DNA of 64,000 nucleotides, from contig JAPDFW010000147.1 of the NCBI GenBank assembly GCA_028826165.1, forward strand, positions 680,501-744,500, in the 5' to 3' direction. Position 1 is the first letter of the stretch. The number at the start of each line of letters is the position of its first letter. Below, in pieces: positions 20,738 to 31,500 of the stretch. The notes beneath the pieces are model-generated. The model ran no database searches. It saw only the letters and a program-made list of their open reading frames with translations, and was not told the origin of the DNA. The stretch comes from Anaeramoeba ignava. Lineage: Eukaryota; Metamonada; Anaeramoebidae. A program made the position numbers and the translations under genes.

Positions 20738-22997
20738 TTAATTTTTCTTTTTCTCAATATCTTCTTTTTCATCATCCAAACTCATTGCAAATTGTCTTAA
20801 TTCTCCCCACAAATAAGATTTTCTTGTTTTTTGAAATAAAAACTTCATATCTGTTGCTTTCAAATCATTTCTTAACTTGGAATTTCCAATACAACTTTCT
20901 TGACTTAATTTCAATGATTGTGCTTTTAATTGAAGAAATTGAAGTCTTAATTGAAGAATTTCTTGTTGCAAACTATTAAACATTTTTGATTTTGTTGAAT
21001 TTTCAGATTCTTCATTCATATTCTTTTGAATCATTTCAATTTTCTTTTCTTGTTTTTCTTGAAACTCTTTGAATCTTTGATTTTGATCCTCCATTTGCTT
21101 TTGTATTTTTTGGATCACTCTTTTTGTATTTGGATTTTTCACTAAAATTTTTTTTTGGATTTCATTAAATTGATCTTGAAAAGGTAAATATTCCTCATTT
21201 AATTCATCAATGGATTGCTTTAATCGAGAAATTGCTCGATAAAGATTGATATTGATATCACTAAATTTCTCAAAATATTCGGGATTTGTAATGTTTGTTT
21301 GTTTTGAAGGATTTGAATTTTCCGAAATTTTTTTTTGAATTTCTTGAAAGAAAAAAATTAATTATTTTTTTTTTGGATCGAAAAAATATTTTTATTTTTT
21401 ACCTTGAACTGTATTATTAAGTTGAACATGCAAAACTGAAAGATGATCAATTAAATGTTTTTGTTCTTCTAATTCTGCTCTAAGTGAATTATTTTCTTCT
21501 TGAAGAAGATTTTTTTGATAAATAACTGATTCATCTCTAGAAAGAATAAGATCTGCGTTTTCAAGATTTAAACTTGATCTTGATTCATTTTCAGCTTCTA
21601 TTAAATTTTAAGAAGAAAAAAAGAAAAAAAGAAAAAAAGAAAAAAGTGGAATTTTTTTTTTGTTAGTTCAAAATTTAAAAAAAGTGAAAAAAATTGTTTG
21701 ATTTTTTAAAACCTTTTCTGATTTTAAGTATTTTCTCAGCTTTTCTTATTTGAACTTCTTCAAAATTAGATTCATCAACATCATAATCAATTTGGATTGT
21801 ATTTTGATCACCTTTCTCGAATAATTTCAAAATATTTGATTGGGCTTCATCTTGTTCATCATTAGAGTCAGTATTTAAAACAACAGAACCATCAGAAGGA
21901 ATACCTGTATCTGTATTTTCATCTGAAGAACCAAACCAACCAAAACTTGAATTACTTTTTTCGTCATCTGATTTTGATTTAGATTTTGATTTTGATTTTG
22001 AATCTGTTTTTGATTTTGATTTTGATTTTGATTTTGATTTTGATTTTGATTTTGATTTTGATTTTGATTTTGATTTTTGTTTTTTTTCCTCGATTTTTTT
22101 TATTGTGCTTTGATTCACTGATTCTTTTTTTTCTTCACTTTTTTTCGAAAATAATAAATTTATATTATTGAAACATTCATTTTTCATTTTTAATGTTGAA
22201 AAAATAATCAAATATTGATTCTTATTTTTTTCAATAATAAATCCAAGAAAATGTGAAGGAAATTCTTCAATAGTAATTGTTTCTGATTTATCAAAAATGA
22301 GTTCTGGTTTATCAAAATTTTGTGTTGAAAATATTTGAATTTGAGATTCATTTAAAAATATAAATTTTAAATCCGGTTGCTTTTTTTTTTTTTTAATTTG
22401 AAAATGAAAATGAAAATTTAATAAATTTTTTCAAAATAATTTTTCAAATTAATTTTACATTTTTGGATTTTTTTTCAGAAAAAAGAATTATATATTGAGC
22501 TTTTTGAGATATTTTTTGATTTGCGACATTTGTTGATTTAAAATCAAAAATTTTTCTTTGAATAAGTTGTTGTTGAATTTTTTGAATGTTTTTAGAAAAT
22601 TCTTCAAATGATTTTTGATTTTCAAAAGAAATTATAATTTCATTATTTTCATTCCAATTTTGGATTTTCAAACAAAAAGGTTTTGATTCTTTAATTTCTT
22701 CAAAACAAGTTAAAAAAGTGATTTTATATTGTTTTTGCATTGTTTGTTGTTTATTTTCTGTAATCATAATTTGATAATTCCAAAATCTATTTAATTTTAA
22801 TTTTTTAATTTTTTAATTTTTTAATTTTTTAATTTTTATATAATTATTTTACTTGATTTCTTCTTCTTTCCATTGATTTTTTTGTTTAACTAAAGCTTTG
22901 TCTTTAATTTTTATTATTAAAAATTAAAAAATTAAATTAAAAATTAAAAAATTAAAAAATTAAAAATAAAATTACATTTATTTTGATTTGTTTTCAT
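20738..22997 (-). CDS. PH-like / coiled-coil protein, six exons
   Basis: No family is recognised. Six exons with matching phases and GT-AG ends: 22997-22976, 22901-22853, 22786-22459, 22379-21713, 21597-21403 and 21342-20738 (about 621 residues). The N-terminal half has two PH-like stretches. One is KFWNYQIMI... ending in the helix SFEEFSKNIQKIQQQL. The other is PDLKFIFLNESQIQIF...FLGFIIEKNKNQYLIIF. A (Lys-Ser)n tract and an acidic Ser/Asp-rich linker follow, then a long coiled coil, first NLLQEENNSLRAELEEQ and later QQEILQLRLQFLQLKAQ. The first two exons are only 22 and 49 bases. A membrane- or vesicle-associated scaffold would fit, but this is inference. It is divergent with the gene starting at 23145. 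Confidence 0.68.
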
Positions 22998-23144
22998 TTG
23001 TTTTAAAGATTAAAAATAAAAATAAAGGAAAATGAGCAAAAAAAAAATGAAAAATTAAAAAACTAAAAATAAATTTTTTTTTCATTTTTTTTTGTTTCAT
23101 TCTTTTCTTCTTTTTTTTTTCTATTCAATTTATAAATTAAAAAA
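22998..23144. promoter_or_regulatory. Divergent promoter interval
   Basis: 147 bases separate the divergent starts at 22997 (minus) and 23145 (plus). Minus-oriented TCA-in-T boxes lie around 23050, and plus-oriented boxes at 23082-23084 and 23097-23099. No other signal is evident. Confidence 0.45.
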
Positions 23145-26100
23145 ATGAGTGAAGATATTCAAGGAAAAATTATTCAACTTAAAAAAGAAATTGATCAAAT
23201 AGAATTAATGGCAAAAATCCTTACAAAAGAATCCCAAAAAAAAGAATTAAGTTATTATCAAAAATCTTTGAGTACAAAAAAAGCGCAACTTGAAGAACTT
23301 GAAAAATTAATTAAAAGTCCAAATATAGAACAAGAACAGAAAGAATTTTCTGGTAAATTCAAAATTAAATTCAAATATTAAATTCAAAATTAAATTTAAA
23401 ATTAAATTCAAAATTAAATTAAAATTAAATTAAATATTAAATTCAAAATTAAATTAAATATTAAATTAAAAATTAAATTCAAAATTAAATCCAATATTAA
23501 ATTCAAAATTAAATTCAAAATTAAATATTAAATTCAAAATTAAATTCAAAATTAAATTCAAAATTAAATTCAAAATTAAATTCAAAATTAAATTCAAAAT
23601 TAAATTCAAAATTAAATTCAAAATTAAATTAAATATTAAATTTAAAATTAAATTCAAAATTAAATTCAAAATTAAATTCAAAATTAAATTCAAAATTAAA
23701 TTCAAAATTAAATATTAAATTCAAAATTAAATATTAAAATTTAAAAATCAAAAATTAAATATTAAATTCAATATTAAATTAAATATAAAATTCAAAATTA
23801 AATTAAAAATTAAATTAAATATCAAATTCAAAATTAAATTCAAAATTAAATTCAAAATTAAATTCAAAATAAAATTCAAAATTAAATTCAAAATTAAATT
23901 CAAATATTAAATTCAAAATTAAATTCAAAATTAAATTCAAAATTAAATTAAATATTAAATTCAAAATTAAATATTAAATTCAAAATTAAATTCAAAATTA
24001 AATTAAATATTAAATTTAAAATGTAAATCAAAATTAAATTCAAAATTAAATTAAATTCAAAATTAAATTCAAAATTAAATTAAATATTAAATTCAAAAAT
24101 AAAATTCAAAATTAAATTCAAAATAAAATTAAATTCAAAATTAAATTCAAAATTAAATTAAATATCAAATTCAAAATTAAATTCAAAATTAAATTCAAAA
24201 TTAAATTTAAAATTAAATTCAAAATTAAATTAAAAATTAAATTCAAAATTAAATTCAAAATTAAATTAAATATTAAATTCAAAATTAAATTCAAAATTAA
24301 ATTAAATATTAAATTCAAAATTAAATTCAAAATTAAATTCAAAAATTAAACAATATTAAATTAAATATTAAAATTCAAAATTAAATTCAAAAATTAAATT
24401 CAAAATTAAATTCAAAATTAAATTCAAAATTAAATTAAATATTAAAAAAAAATTCAAAATCAAAATTCAAAATTAAATTCAAAATTAAATTCAAAATTAA
24501 ATTCAAAATTAAATTCAAAATTAAATTCAAAATTAAATTCAAAATTAAATTCAAAAATTAAATTCAAAATTAAATTCAAAATTAAATTCAAAATTAAATT
24601 CAAAATTAAATTAAAAATTAAATTCAAAAATTAAATTCAAAATTAAATTCAAAATTAAATTCAAAATTAAATTCAAAATTAAATTCAAAATTAAATTCAA
24701 AATTAAATTCAAAATTAAATTCAAAATTAAATTAAAATTAAATTAAAAATTAAATTCAAAAATTAAAAAAATTAAATTCAAAATTAAATTCAAAATTAAA
24801 TTAAAATTAAATTCAAAATTAAATTAAAAATTAAATTCAAAATTAAATTCAAAAATATTAAATTCAAAATTAAATTCAAAAATTAAATTAAAAATTAAAT
24901 CCTAAAATTAAATCCAAAATTAAATTCAAAAAAATTAAACTAAAATTAAATTAAAATTAAATTAAAAAAATAAATTAAAATGTTAAATTCAAAAATTAAA
25001 TTCAAAATTAAATTAAAAATTAAATTCAAAAATTAAATTCAATATTAAATTAAAATTAAATTAAATATTAAATTAAATATAAATTCAAAATTAAATTAAA
25101 TATTAAATTAAATATTAAATTCAAAATTAAATTCAAAATTAAATTCAAAATTAAATTCAATATTAAATTCAATATTAAATTCAAAATTAAATTCAAAATT
25201 AAATTCAAAATTAAATTCAAAATTAAATTCAAATAAATTCAATATTAAATTCAAAATTAAATTCAAATATTAAATTCAAAATTAAATTAAATATTAAATT
25301 TAAAATTAAATTCAAAATTAAATTCAAAATTAAATTCAAAATTAAATATTAAAATTAAATTCAAAATTAAATATTAAAATGTAAATCAAAATTTAGACCC
25401 AATCGAACCATTAACAAAAACACAAATTGAACCACAAAAAGAACAAAAAGAACAAAAAGAACAAAAAGAACAAAAAAAAGATTCAAATCAAGCAAATGAA
25501 AGTACAGATTCAGATTACGAATACGAATATGAATACGAATACGAATATTCAAATGGGAATGAAAAACAAAATAAAGAAGTAGAAAAAGAAACAGATTCTG
25601 ATGATTACGTTTATGCTGATGAATATGAATATGAATATGAATATGATGAAAATCCAAATGATGATCCAAATCAAAAAAAATTAACCAAAAATAAATACAA
25701 TTCAGAATCCAAACAAAAAAGCAGAAACGATGACTTAAAACCAAAAAGAGTCAAGAAAACTATCTCTATGCAAAAACAGCTTGATAGTTTAATAACTGGG
25801 AAATCGACAAAAAGAGTGAATAAAAACAATGGAGAAAAAAAATCACGACCGAAAAAATCACAAAAAAATGGAATATCAAAATCACATATAAAAAAAGAAA
25901 ACCCAGAATCCATTCGTGATGAAGAAACACAGAAAGCACCCAACACAGGGCCAGCGAAAAATGAGAAAACCAGATCACGATTAGATAAAATTTCTGAGAG
26001 ACTTTTGACTCCAACAGTTTCATCAAAAGCACTGAAATCTCCAAGAAGAGGAATACATGCTCAAACACTTAGATTCAAGGATCATAAACCACCCCAACTT

Positions 26101-26811
26101 GCGGATGATAAAAATAATCCAAAAACTCCGCAAACACCAAAAACAAAGAACAAGTCTTCCAAAAATGCATTGAGACCGCCAAAACAAAAACATGTTCCAA
26201 ATCCAAATTCTCAAAATCAAAATCAAAATCCAAATCAAAATCAAAATCAAAATCAAAATCAAAATCAAAAAGATCAAGATCATCCAAGAGGCTTGAAGAA
26301 ACCAAAAAAACATGCAAAATCTCCAATGAAATCAAGTGCAAATCGCAGTGATGATTCAGATCCACTTGTTTCTCAACTGCGTCAACAACTTGAAAATGAA
26401 AAAGATCAAAGAATGGAATCAGATGAAAAAATTACTCAACTTTTGGATGTCAATAGAGATCTTACAAACGTTATTTCGGAAAAGCAAGAAAACGAAAAAT
26501 TGTTTGATAGAAAAATCCAAAAATTACAAGAAGAAATTCGATCCAAAACAAAAGAATTAAGACATGTTAAACAAGTTGCTCAAGAAAAAGATTTGGAAAA
26601 TAAACAAATTATTGCTGATTTAGAAAATGAAAATCAGTTACTAAAAGATAAAATTGTTGATTTGAATAAATCTCTCTCTGATTCCCAGGAAATAATCAAG
26701 AAATATAAAGAGGCTGTTGAAAAATCTGAACAGAAAGTTCTTTTTTTAATAAAACAAAATGAGGAATTGACAAACAAAAATTTTAAACTTGAACAACAAC
26801 TTAAAAATTAA
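23145..26811 (+). CDS. Coiled-coil protein with acidic and basic low-complexity regions
   Basis: Two exons: 23145-23352 (CTG|GTAAATTC) and 25397-26811 (ATTTAG|ACCC), joined in phase 1, for about 540 residues. Residues 1-69 are a heptad-rich coiled coil (KIIQLKKEIDQIELMAKIL). Exon 2 starts with (Lys-Glu-Gln)n and acidic Asp/Glu/Tyr repeats (DYEYEYEYEYEY), passes through a Lys/Pro-rich basic region with an Asn-Gln tract, and ends in a ~150-residue coiled coil (NLTNVISEKQENEKLFDRKI region). No enzymatic or known adaptor domain is seen. A cytoskeletal or scaffold role is a guess from composition. The ~2 kb intron is pure repeat. Confidence 0.7.
23353..25396 (+). repeat. Giant AAATTAAATTC-repeat intron
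   Basis: About 2.04 kb of AAATTCAAAATT-type units with many one- to three-base slips and AATATT variants, bounded by GTAAATTC and CAAAATTTAG. It interrupts a codon (G|AC). It is A-rich on the coding strand, like most repeat introns in the window. Confidence 0.9.
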
Positions 26812-27148
26812 ACAAAAAAAATCAAGATAATATCTATTTTTTTTTCTTTAAATGATTTTTGATCTAATTTTTCAAGTTAACATAATTTTTCAAAAAGAAA
26901 ACATTTTTTTTTTACTTTTTTTTTTACTTTTTTTGAATTTCATTTTCAAAATCATTAAAATAAATAATCCAAAAATAATTTTTTATCCGATTTTAATTTT
27001 AATTTTAATTCTAATATTAATTTTAAATTTTGATTTTAATTTTGATTTTAATTTTAATTTTAATTTTAATTTTAATTTTAATTTTAATTTTAATTTTAAT
27101 TTTAATTTTAAATTTTAATTTTAATTTTGAATTTTTGGAATTTTAATT
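26812..27148. other. Convergent intergenic: T-rich trailer and AATTTT repeats
   Basis: Between the stop of the coiled-coil gene (plus) and the stop of the ankyrin-BTB gene (minus). Poly-T-rich sequence to about 26990 is followed by tandem AATTTT hexamers. No gene is seen. Confidence 0.75.
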
Positions 27149-30100
27149 TTAATTAAAATGATTTAAAATTATATCAAGATTCGAATTTGGGTTTAATTGA
27201 AAATAATCTTTAATATCTTCAAATTCTTCAATAACTTTATCATTAATCCTTTTGAATTCTTCATCAAATTCATCATGATAAAGAAAATAAATAAATTTTT
27301 GAATTGTTTCAAATGATTTTCCTGAATAATCATGAACTTGATTAGAAGAATCTTGTGTATTTAATTGAAACATTCCTTTGAATAAATCACTTCTTAAAAT
27401 TAAAATGAATTTATGAACTTTAATTTGCTTTTCTTCTTCACAAATGATTGTAAAATCTTTTGTTGATTCATCTTGTTCAAATAATTTATGGAAATCTTTC
27501 AATATTCCTTTTCTTCCTTTTTTTGTTTCAATCCATTTTGTGTCTAATCCAATTTCTGTCAAAAATTCTTTTAAAAGTTTCATTTCTTCAATTTGTTTCA
27601 AGTTTAACTTTTCTTTTTCTGTTTGAAACTTGAGTTGATATTTTTCAGAATTGATGATGAAATTTTGGATCTCTTCAAAATTAGTAAATCCAGTATAAAG
27701 GAAATTCAAAGCTATTTCAACATCTGTTTTGGGTTTCTGAAGGCAAAAATTAATAAACTTCTGAGAAATTGAATCATCGTTATCAAATCTTGTTAAGAGA
27801 ATTAATTTATGAACATGAAATTTGAATGAATCATTTGATTGAATTGTTAAATCTGAAAAATTATCATTCGAATAAAATAATTTGATTAGATCATCATGAA
27901 TTGAATAAAGTCGAATAAAAATATCAGTAAATTGGCGTGATATTTGTTCAGAATCTAAAAGAAATACATTCGCATTGTTCATTAATAGTAATTTAATTAA
28001 ATTTAAATCTCCTTTCTTGCTTGAAATTGAAAGAGCAGTCTTATTTTCAAGATTTTGTGCATTAATATCAATTCCTTCTTCAATTAGATATTGAGCAATT
28101 TCAATTGCATTAGTTCGATTTATACAGAGAAAATGTAGAGGTGTTTCATTCTCGTCTGTTTTTGCTTTAACATCAGCTCCTTTTTCAACTAAATATTTGA
28201 TAATTTCAAGTGTTGTTCTTGGATTTTCACAAGCAAAATGCAAACTTGACCATTTAGTACTATTAAAAAATGTAAAATTATCAGTTTTTGCATTAACATC
28301 AGCTCCTTTCTCAACTAAATATTGAATAATTTCAAGTGATATTTTTGGGTTTTGACAGATAAAATGCAATGGTGCATAATCTTCGTCAGTTTTTGCATTA
28401 ACATCAGCTCCTTTCTCAACTAAATATTTGATCATTTCAATTTTGATATCTTTATTTTCACAAGCAAAATGCAAAGTTGTTTCTTGATATTCCGTTTTTT
28501 GATGAATATTAAGACCCTTTTCAACCAAAAATTGCACAATTTCAAATGAATATATATATTTACAAGCAAAATGTAATAATGACATATCTCCATTTGTTTT
28601 TGCGTGAATATCGGTTCCATTTTCAAAGAAATAATTAATAAGATCAATTTGTGGTTGTCTTTGGAAAACATAATGTAAGGCAATTTTGTTTTGATCTCCC
28701 TTTGAATTTATATCAATTCCATTTTCAATCAAATATTTAATAACATCAATTTGATTTCGATGTTGGCAAGCAATATGTAAAGCTGTTTCGTTTCGACTTG
28801 TTTTTGCATTAAGATCAATTCCTTTTTCAACTAAATATTGTATGACTTCAAACGAACTTTTTTCCTGACAAGCAATATGCAAGGCTGTTTCGTTTTGATA
28901 TCCTTTTGAATTAATATCGATTCCTTTTTCAATTAAATATTTAATGGTATCCAACGGCGCTTTTAGATGGCAAACAATATTCAGAGCTGTTTCGTTTCGG
29001 TTTGTTCTTGCATTTATATCAGCTCCTTTTTCAATCAAATATTCAATAAGCTTGAAAAAATTTCTTCGACAAGCAATATGCAAAGCTGTTTCATCTTGGC
29101 TTGTTTTTGCGTTGATATCGATTCCTTTCTCAATGAAAAATTTAGCCATTTTGAGATTATTTTTGCCACAAGCAATATGCAATGCTGTTTCATGGTTGCT
29201 ATTTTGCGTATTTATATCAGCTCCTTTTGAAATCAAAAATTCCATCACTTCAAAAGAGGGTTTATTGTTTTCACAAATGGTTAATAAAGCTGTGCGATTA
29301 TAATTTGTTTTTTCATGGATATCAACTCCTGTTGAAACCAAATATTTAATAATATCCATTGATGTATTGCTATTTTCACAAGCACAATGAAGAGCTGTTT
29401 CGTTGTGAGTTGTTTTTAAATTTATATCAACTCCCTTTTCAATCAAATATTGAACGACTTCAACTGAGGAATTTACATTTTGGCAAGCATGATGCACAGA
29501 TGTGAGATCATAGACTGATTTTTCATTGATATCCGCTCCTTTTTCAATTAGATATTTGATCATTTCAAATGTCATATTTTCATTTTCGCAAGCATGATGA
29601 AAAGGTGTTTCGCTAAAATTTGATTTTGCATTGATATCCGCTCCTTTTTCAATTAGATATTCAATAATTTCAAATCTAATATTTGGGTTTCTACAAGCAT
29701 AATGTAAAGGTGTTTTATCCACGTTGGATTTTGCATTTATATCAGATCCTTTTTCAATCAAATATTCAATAACTTCAATGGATGAATTGTTTTTGCAAGC
29801 ACTATGCAAAGCTATTTCTTGATATTTATTATCTGGATGGGATTCAATTCCTTTCTCAACCAAATATTGAATAATTTGAACTGAATTATTTTGGCAAGCA
29901 GAATCGAGAGCTGATTCATCAAATCGACTCAATAGATAAATTACAGCTCCTTGTTCAACTAAATATTGAATAATTTCAAGTGATAAATTGGATTGGCAAG
30001 CCAAATTTAAAGTGTTTTCATTGTAAACTGTTTTTGCATTGATATCCATTCCCATTTCGATTAGGAAAGCAATATTTTCTAATGAATTAGTTCTGCAAGC

Positions 30101-30730
30101 AAAATGCAAAGCTGTTTCATCTTGTTTTGATTTTAAATTCATATCAACTCCTTCTTCAACTAAATATTGAATAATTTCAAGTGATAAATTGCATTGGCAA
30201 GCCAAATGTAAAGCGTTTTTATTTCCGTTTGTTGTTGCATTAATATCCATTCCTTTTTCAATTAGATATTGAATTATTTGAATTTGCATATTTTTATTTT
30301 GACAAGCACAAAGTAAAGCTGTTTGATTGTCATCTGTTTTTGCATTTATATCAATTCCTTTTGGAATCAATCCCACAATAATTTCTAATAAATTTTCTTT
30401 TTTCCAATACATCAAGAAATAGTGAATAATTGTTCTATTTTGTGAATCTTTTGTTTTTATTAAATCTTCTTTTCCAATCAAAAAATCAATAATTTCCATT
30501 TCTGAATTTTCTACAATCGCAATATGTAATGAATTCCTTCCCAAATAATCAAATGAATTTGGATCTGCTCCTTTTTCAATCAGAAGTTCAATCATCTCTT
30601 TTGAAACTTGTTTTACAATTGCAAAATTCAAAAGTGGTTGTGTTTCTTGGAATAAATCATTTTCTGTAATTTTTTCAATTTGTTTTAAATATTCGATATT
30701 ATTTTCCTCAATCGCTTTCCAGATATTCAT
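27149..30730 (-). CDS. Ankyrin-repeat / double-BTB protein (intact)
   Basis: This is a 1193-residue intronless protein. Residues ~1-930 are about 27 consecutive ankyrin repeats of ~33-35 residues, many very close to NETALHxACxxN...YLIEKGIDINAKT, which suggests recent internal duplication. Residues ~945-1193 carry two BTB/POZ-like segments (FHVHKLILLTRF; KVHKFILILRSDLFKGMF) and end in KDYFQLNPNSNLDIIL. This tail is clearly related to the tail of the RCC1-BTB proteins (DYFQLNQTNPNLFDLLI). The start is supported by a TTCTTTTCAAAAATGAAT leader shared with RCC1-BTB genes. ANK arrays bind proteins and BTB modules dimerise or recruit Cullin-3, so a substrate adaptor is plausible but unproven. Confidence 0.88.
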   Translation of the reverse strand: MNIWKAIEENNIEYLKQIEKITENDLFQETQPLLNFAIVKQVSKEMIELLIEKGADPNSFDYLGRNSLHIAIVENSEMEIIDFLIGKEDLIKTKDSQNRTIIHYFLMYWKKENLLEIIVGLIPKGIDINAKTDDNQTALLCACQNKNMQIQIIQYLIEKGMDINATTNGNKNALHLACQCNLSLEIIQYLVEEGVDMNLKSKQDETALHFACRTNSLENIAFLIEMGMDINAKTVYNENTLNLACQSNLSLEIIQYLVEQGAVIYLLSRFDESALDSACQNNSVQIIQYLVEKGIESHPDNKYQEIALHSACKNNSSIEVIEYLIEKGSDINAKSNVDKTPLHYACRNPNIRFEIIEYLIEKGADINAKSNFSETPFHHACENENMTFEMIKYLIEKGADINEKSVYDLTSVHHACQNVNSSVEVVQYLIEKGVDINLKTTHNETALHCACENSNTSMDIIKYLVSTGVDIHEKTNYNRTALLTICENNKPSFEVMEFLISKGADINTQNSNHETALHIACGKNNLKMAKFFIEKGIDINAKTSQDETALHIACRRNFFKLIEYLIEKGADINARTNRNETALNIVCHLKAPLDTIKYLIEKGIDINSKGYQNETALHIACQEKSSFEVIQYLVEKGIDLNAKTSRNETALHIACQHRNQIDVIKYLIENGIDINSKGDQNKIALHYVFQRQPQIDLINYFFENGTDIHAKTNGDMSLLHFACKYIYSFEIVQFLVEKGLNIHQKTEYQETTLHFACENKDIKIEMIKYLVEKGADVNAKTDEDYAPLHFICQNPKISLEIIQYLVEKGADVNAKTDNFTFFNSTKWSSLHFACENPRTTLEIIKYLVEKGADVKAKTDENETPLHFLCINRTNAIEIAQYLIEEGIDINAQNLENKTALSISSKKGDLNLIKLLLMNNANVFLLDSEQISRQFTDIFIRLYSIHDDLIKLFYSNDNFSDLTIQSNDSFKFHVHKLILLTRFDNDDSISQKFINFCLQKPKTDVEIALNFLYTGFTNFEEIQNFIINSEKYQLKFQTEKEKLNLKQIEEMKLLKEFLTEIGLDTKWIETKKGRKGILKDFHKLFEQDESTKDFTIICEEEKQIKVHKFILILRSDLFKGMFQLNTQDSSNQVHDYSGKSFETIQKFIYFLYHDEFDEEFKRINDKVIEEFEDIKDYFQLNPNSNLDIILNHFN

Positions 30731-31500
30731 TTTTGAAAAGAAAAAAAAGGAAAAAATGAAAAATGAAAAATGAAAAATGAAAAATGAAAAATGAAAAATG
30801 AAAAAATTAAAAATTTTGATTTTAATTTTAATTTTGATTTTAATTTTTAATTTTAATTTTAATTTTAATTTTAATTTTAATTTTAATTTTAATTTTAATT
30901 TTAATTTTAATTTTAATTTTAATTTTAATTTTAATTTTTAAATTTTAATTTTAATTTTAATTTTGATTTTGATTTTGATTTTAATTTTAATTTTGATTTT
31001 GATTTTAATTTTAATTTTAATTTTAATTTTAATTTTAATTTTAATTTTAATTTTAATTTTAATTTTAATTTTAATTTTAATTTTAATTTTTTTAATTTTG
31101 AATTTTAATTTTAATTTTTTAATTTTAATTTTAATTTTAATTTTTAATTTTAATTTTAATTTTAATTTTAATTTTAATTTTAATTTTGAATTTTAATTTT
31201 AAATTTTAATTTTAATTTTTAATTTTAATTTTGATTTTAATTTTAATTTTAATTTTGATTTTAATTTTAATTTTAATTTTAATTTTAATTTTAATTTTAA
31301 TTTTAATTTTAATTTTAATTTTAATTTTGATTTTAATTTTAATTTTTTAATTTAATTTTGAATTTTTTTTAATTTTAATTTTGATTTTTTTAATTTTAAT
31401 TTTTAATTTTTAATTTTAATTTTGATTTTGATTTTAATTTTAATTTTGATTTTAATTTTGATTTTAATTTTAAATTTTGATTTTAATTTTAATTTTAATT
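30731..31500. repeat. AATTTT hexamer array between ANK-BTB and RCC1-BTB genes
   Basis: About 770 bases. The first ~80 hold the leader of the ankyrin gene (repeated TTTTTCA boxes on the minus strand); the rest is tandem AATTTT with TTTTGA variants and slips. On the minus (coding) strand of both flanking genes it reads AAAATT, the same orientation as the arrays beside copies 1-3. No gene is seen. Confidence 0.88.

Noticed and set aside
27444-29303. Plus-strand frames within the ankyrin-BTB gene
   Set aside because: They overlap a 1193-residue conserved gene on the other strand and are explained by repeat periodicity.
30731-31500. Isoleucine/leucine-only plus-strand frame
   Set aside because: Artefact of the AATTTT hexamer array; no conserved composition or start context.
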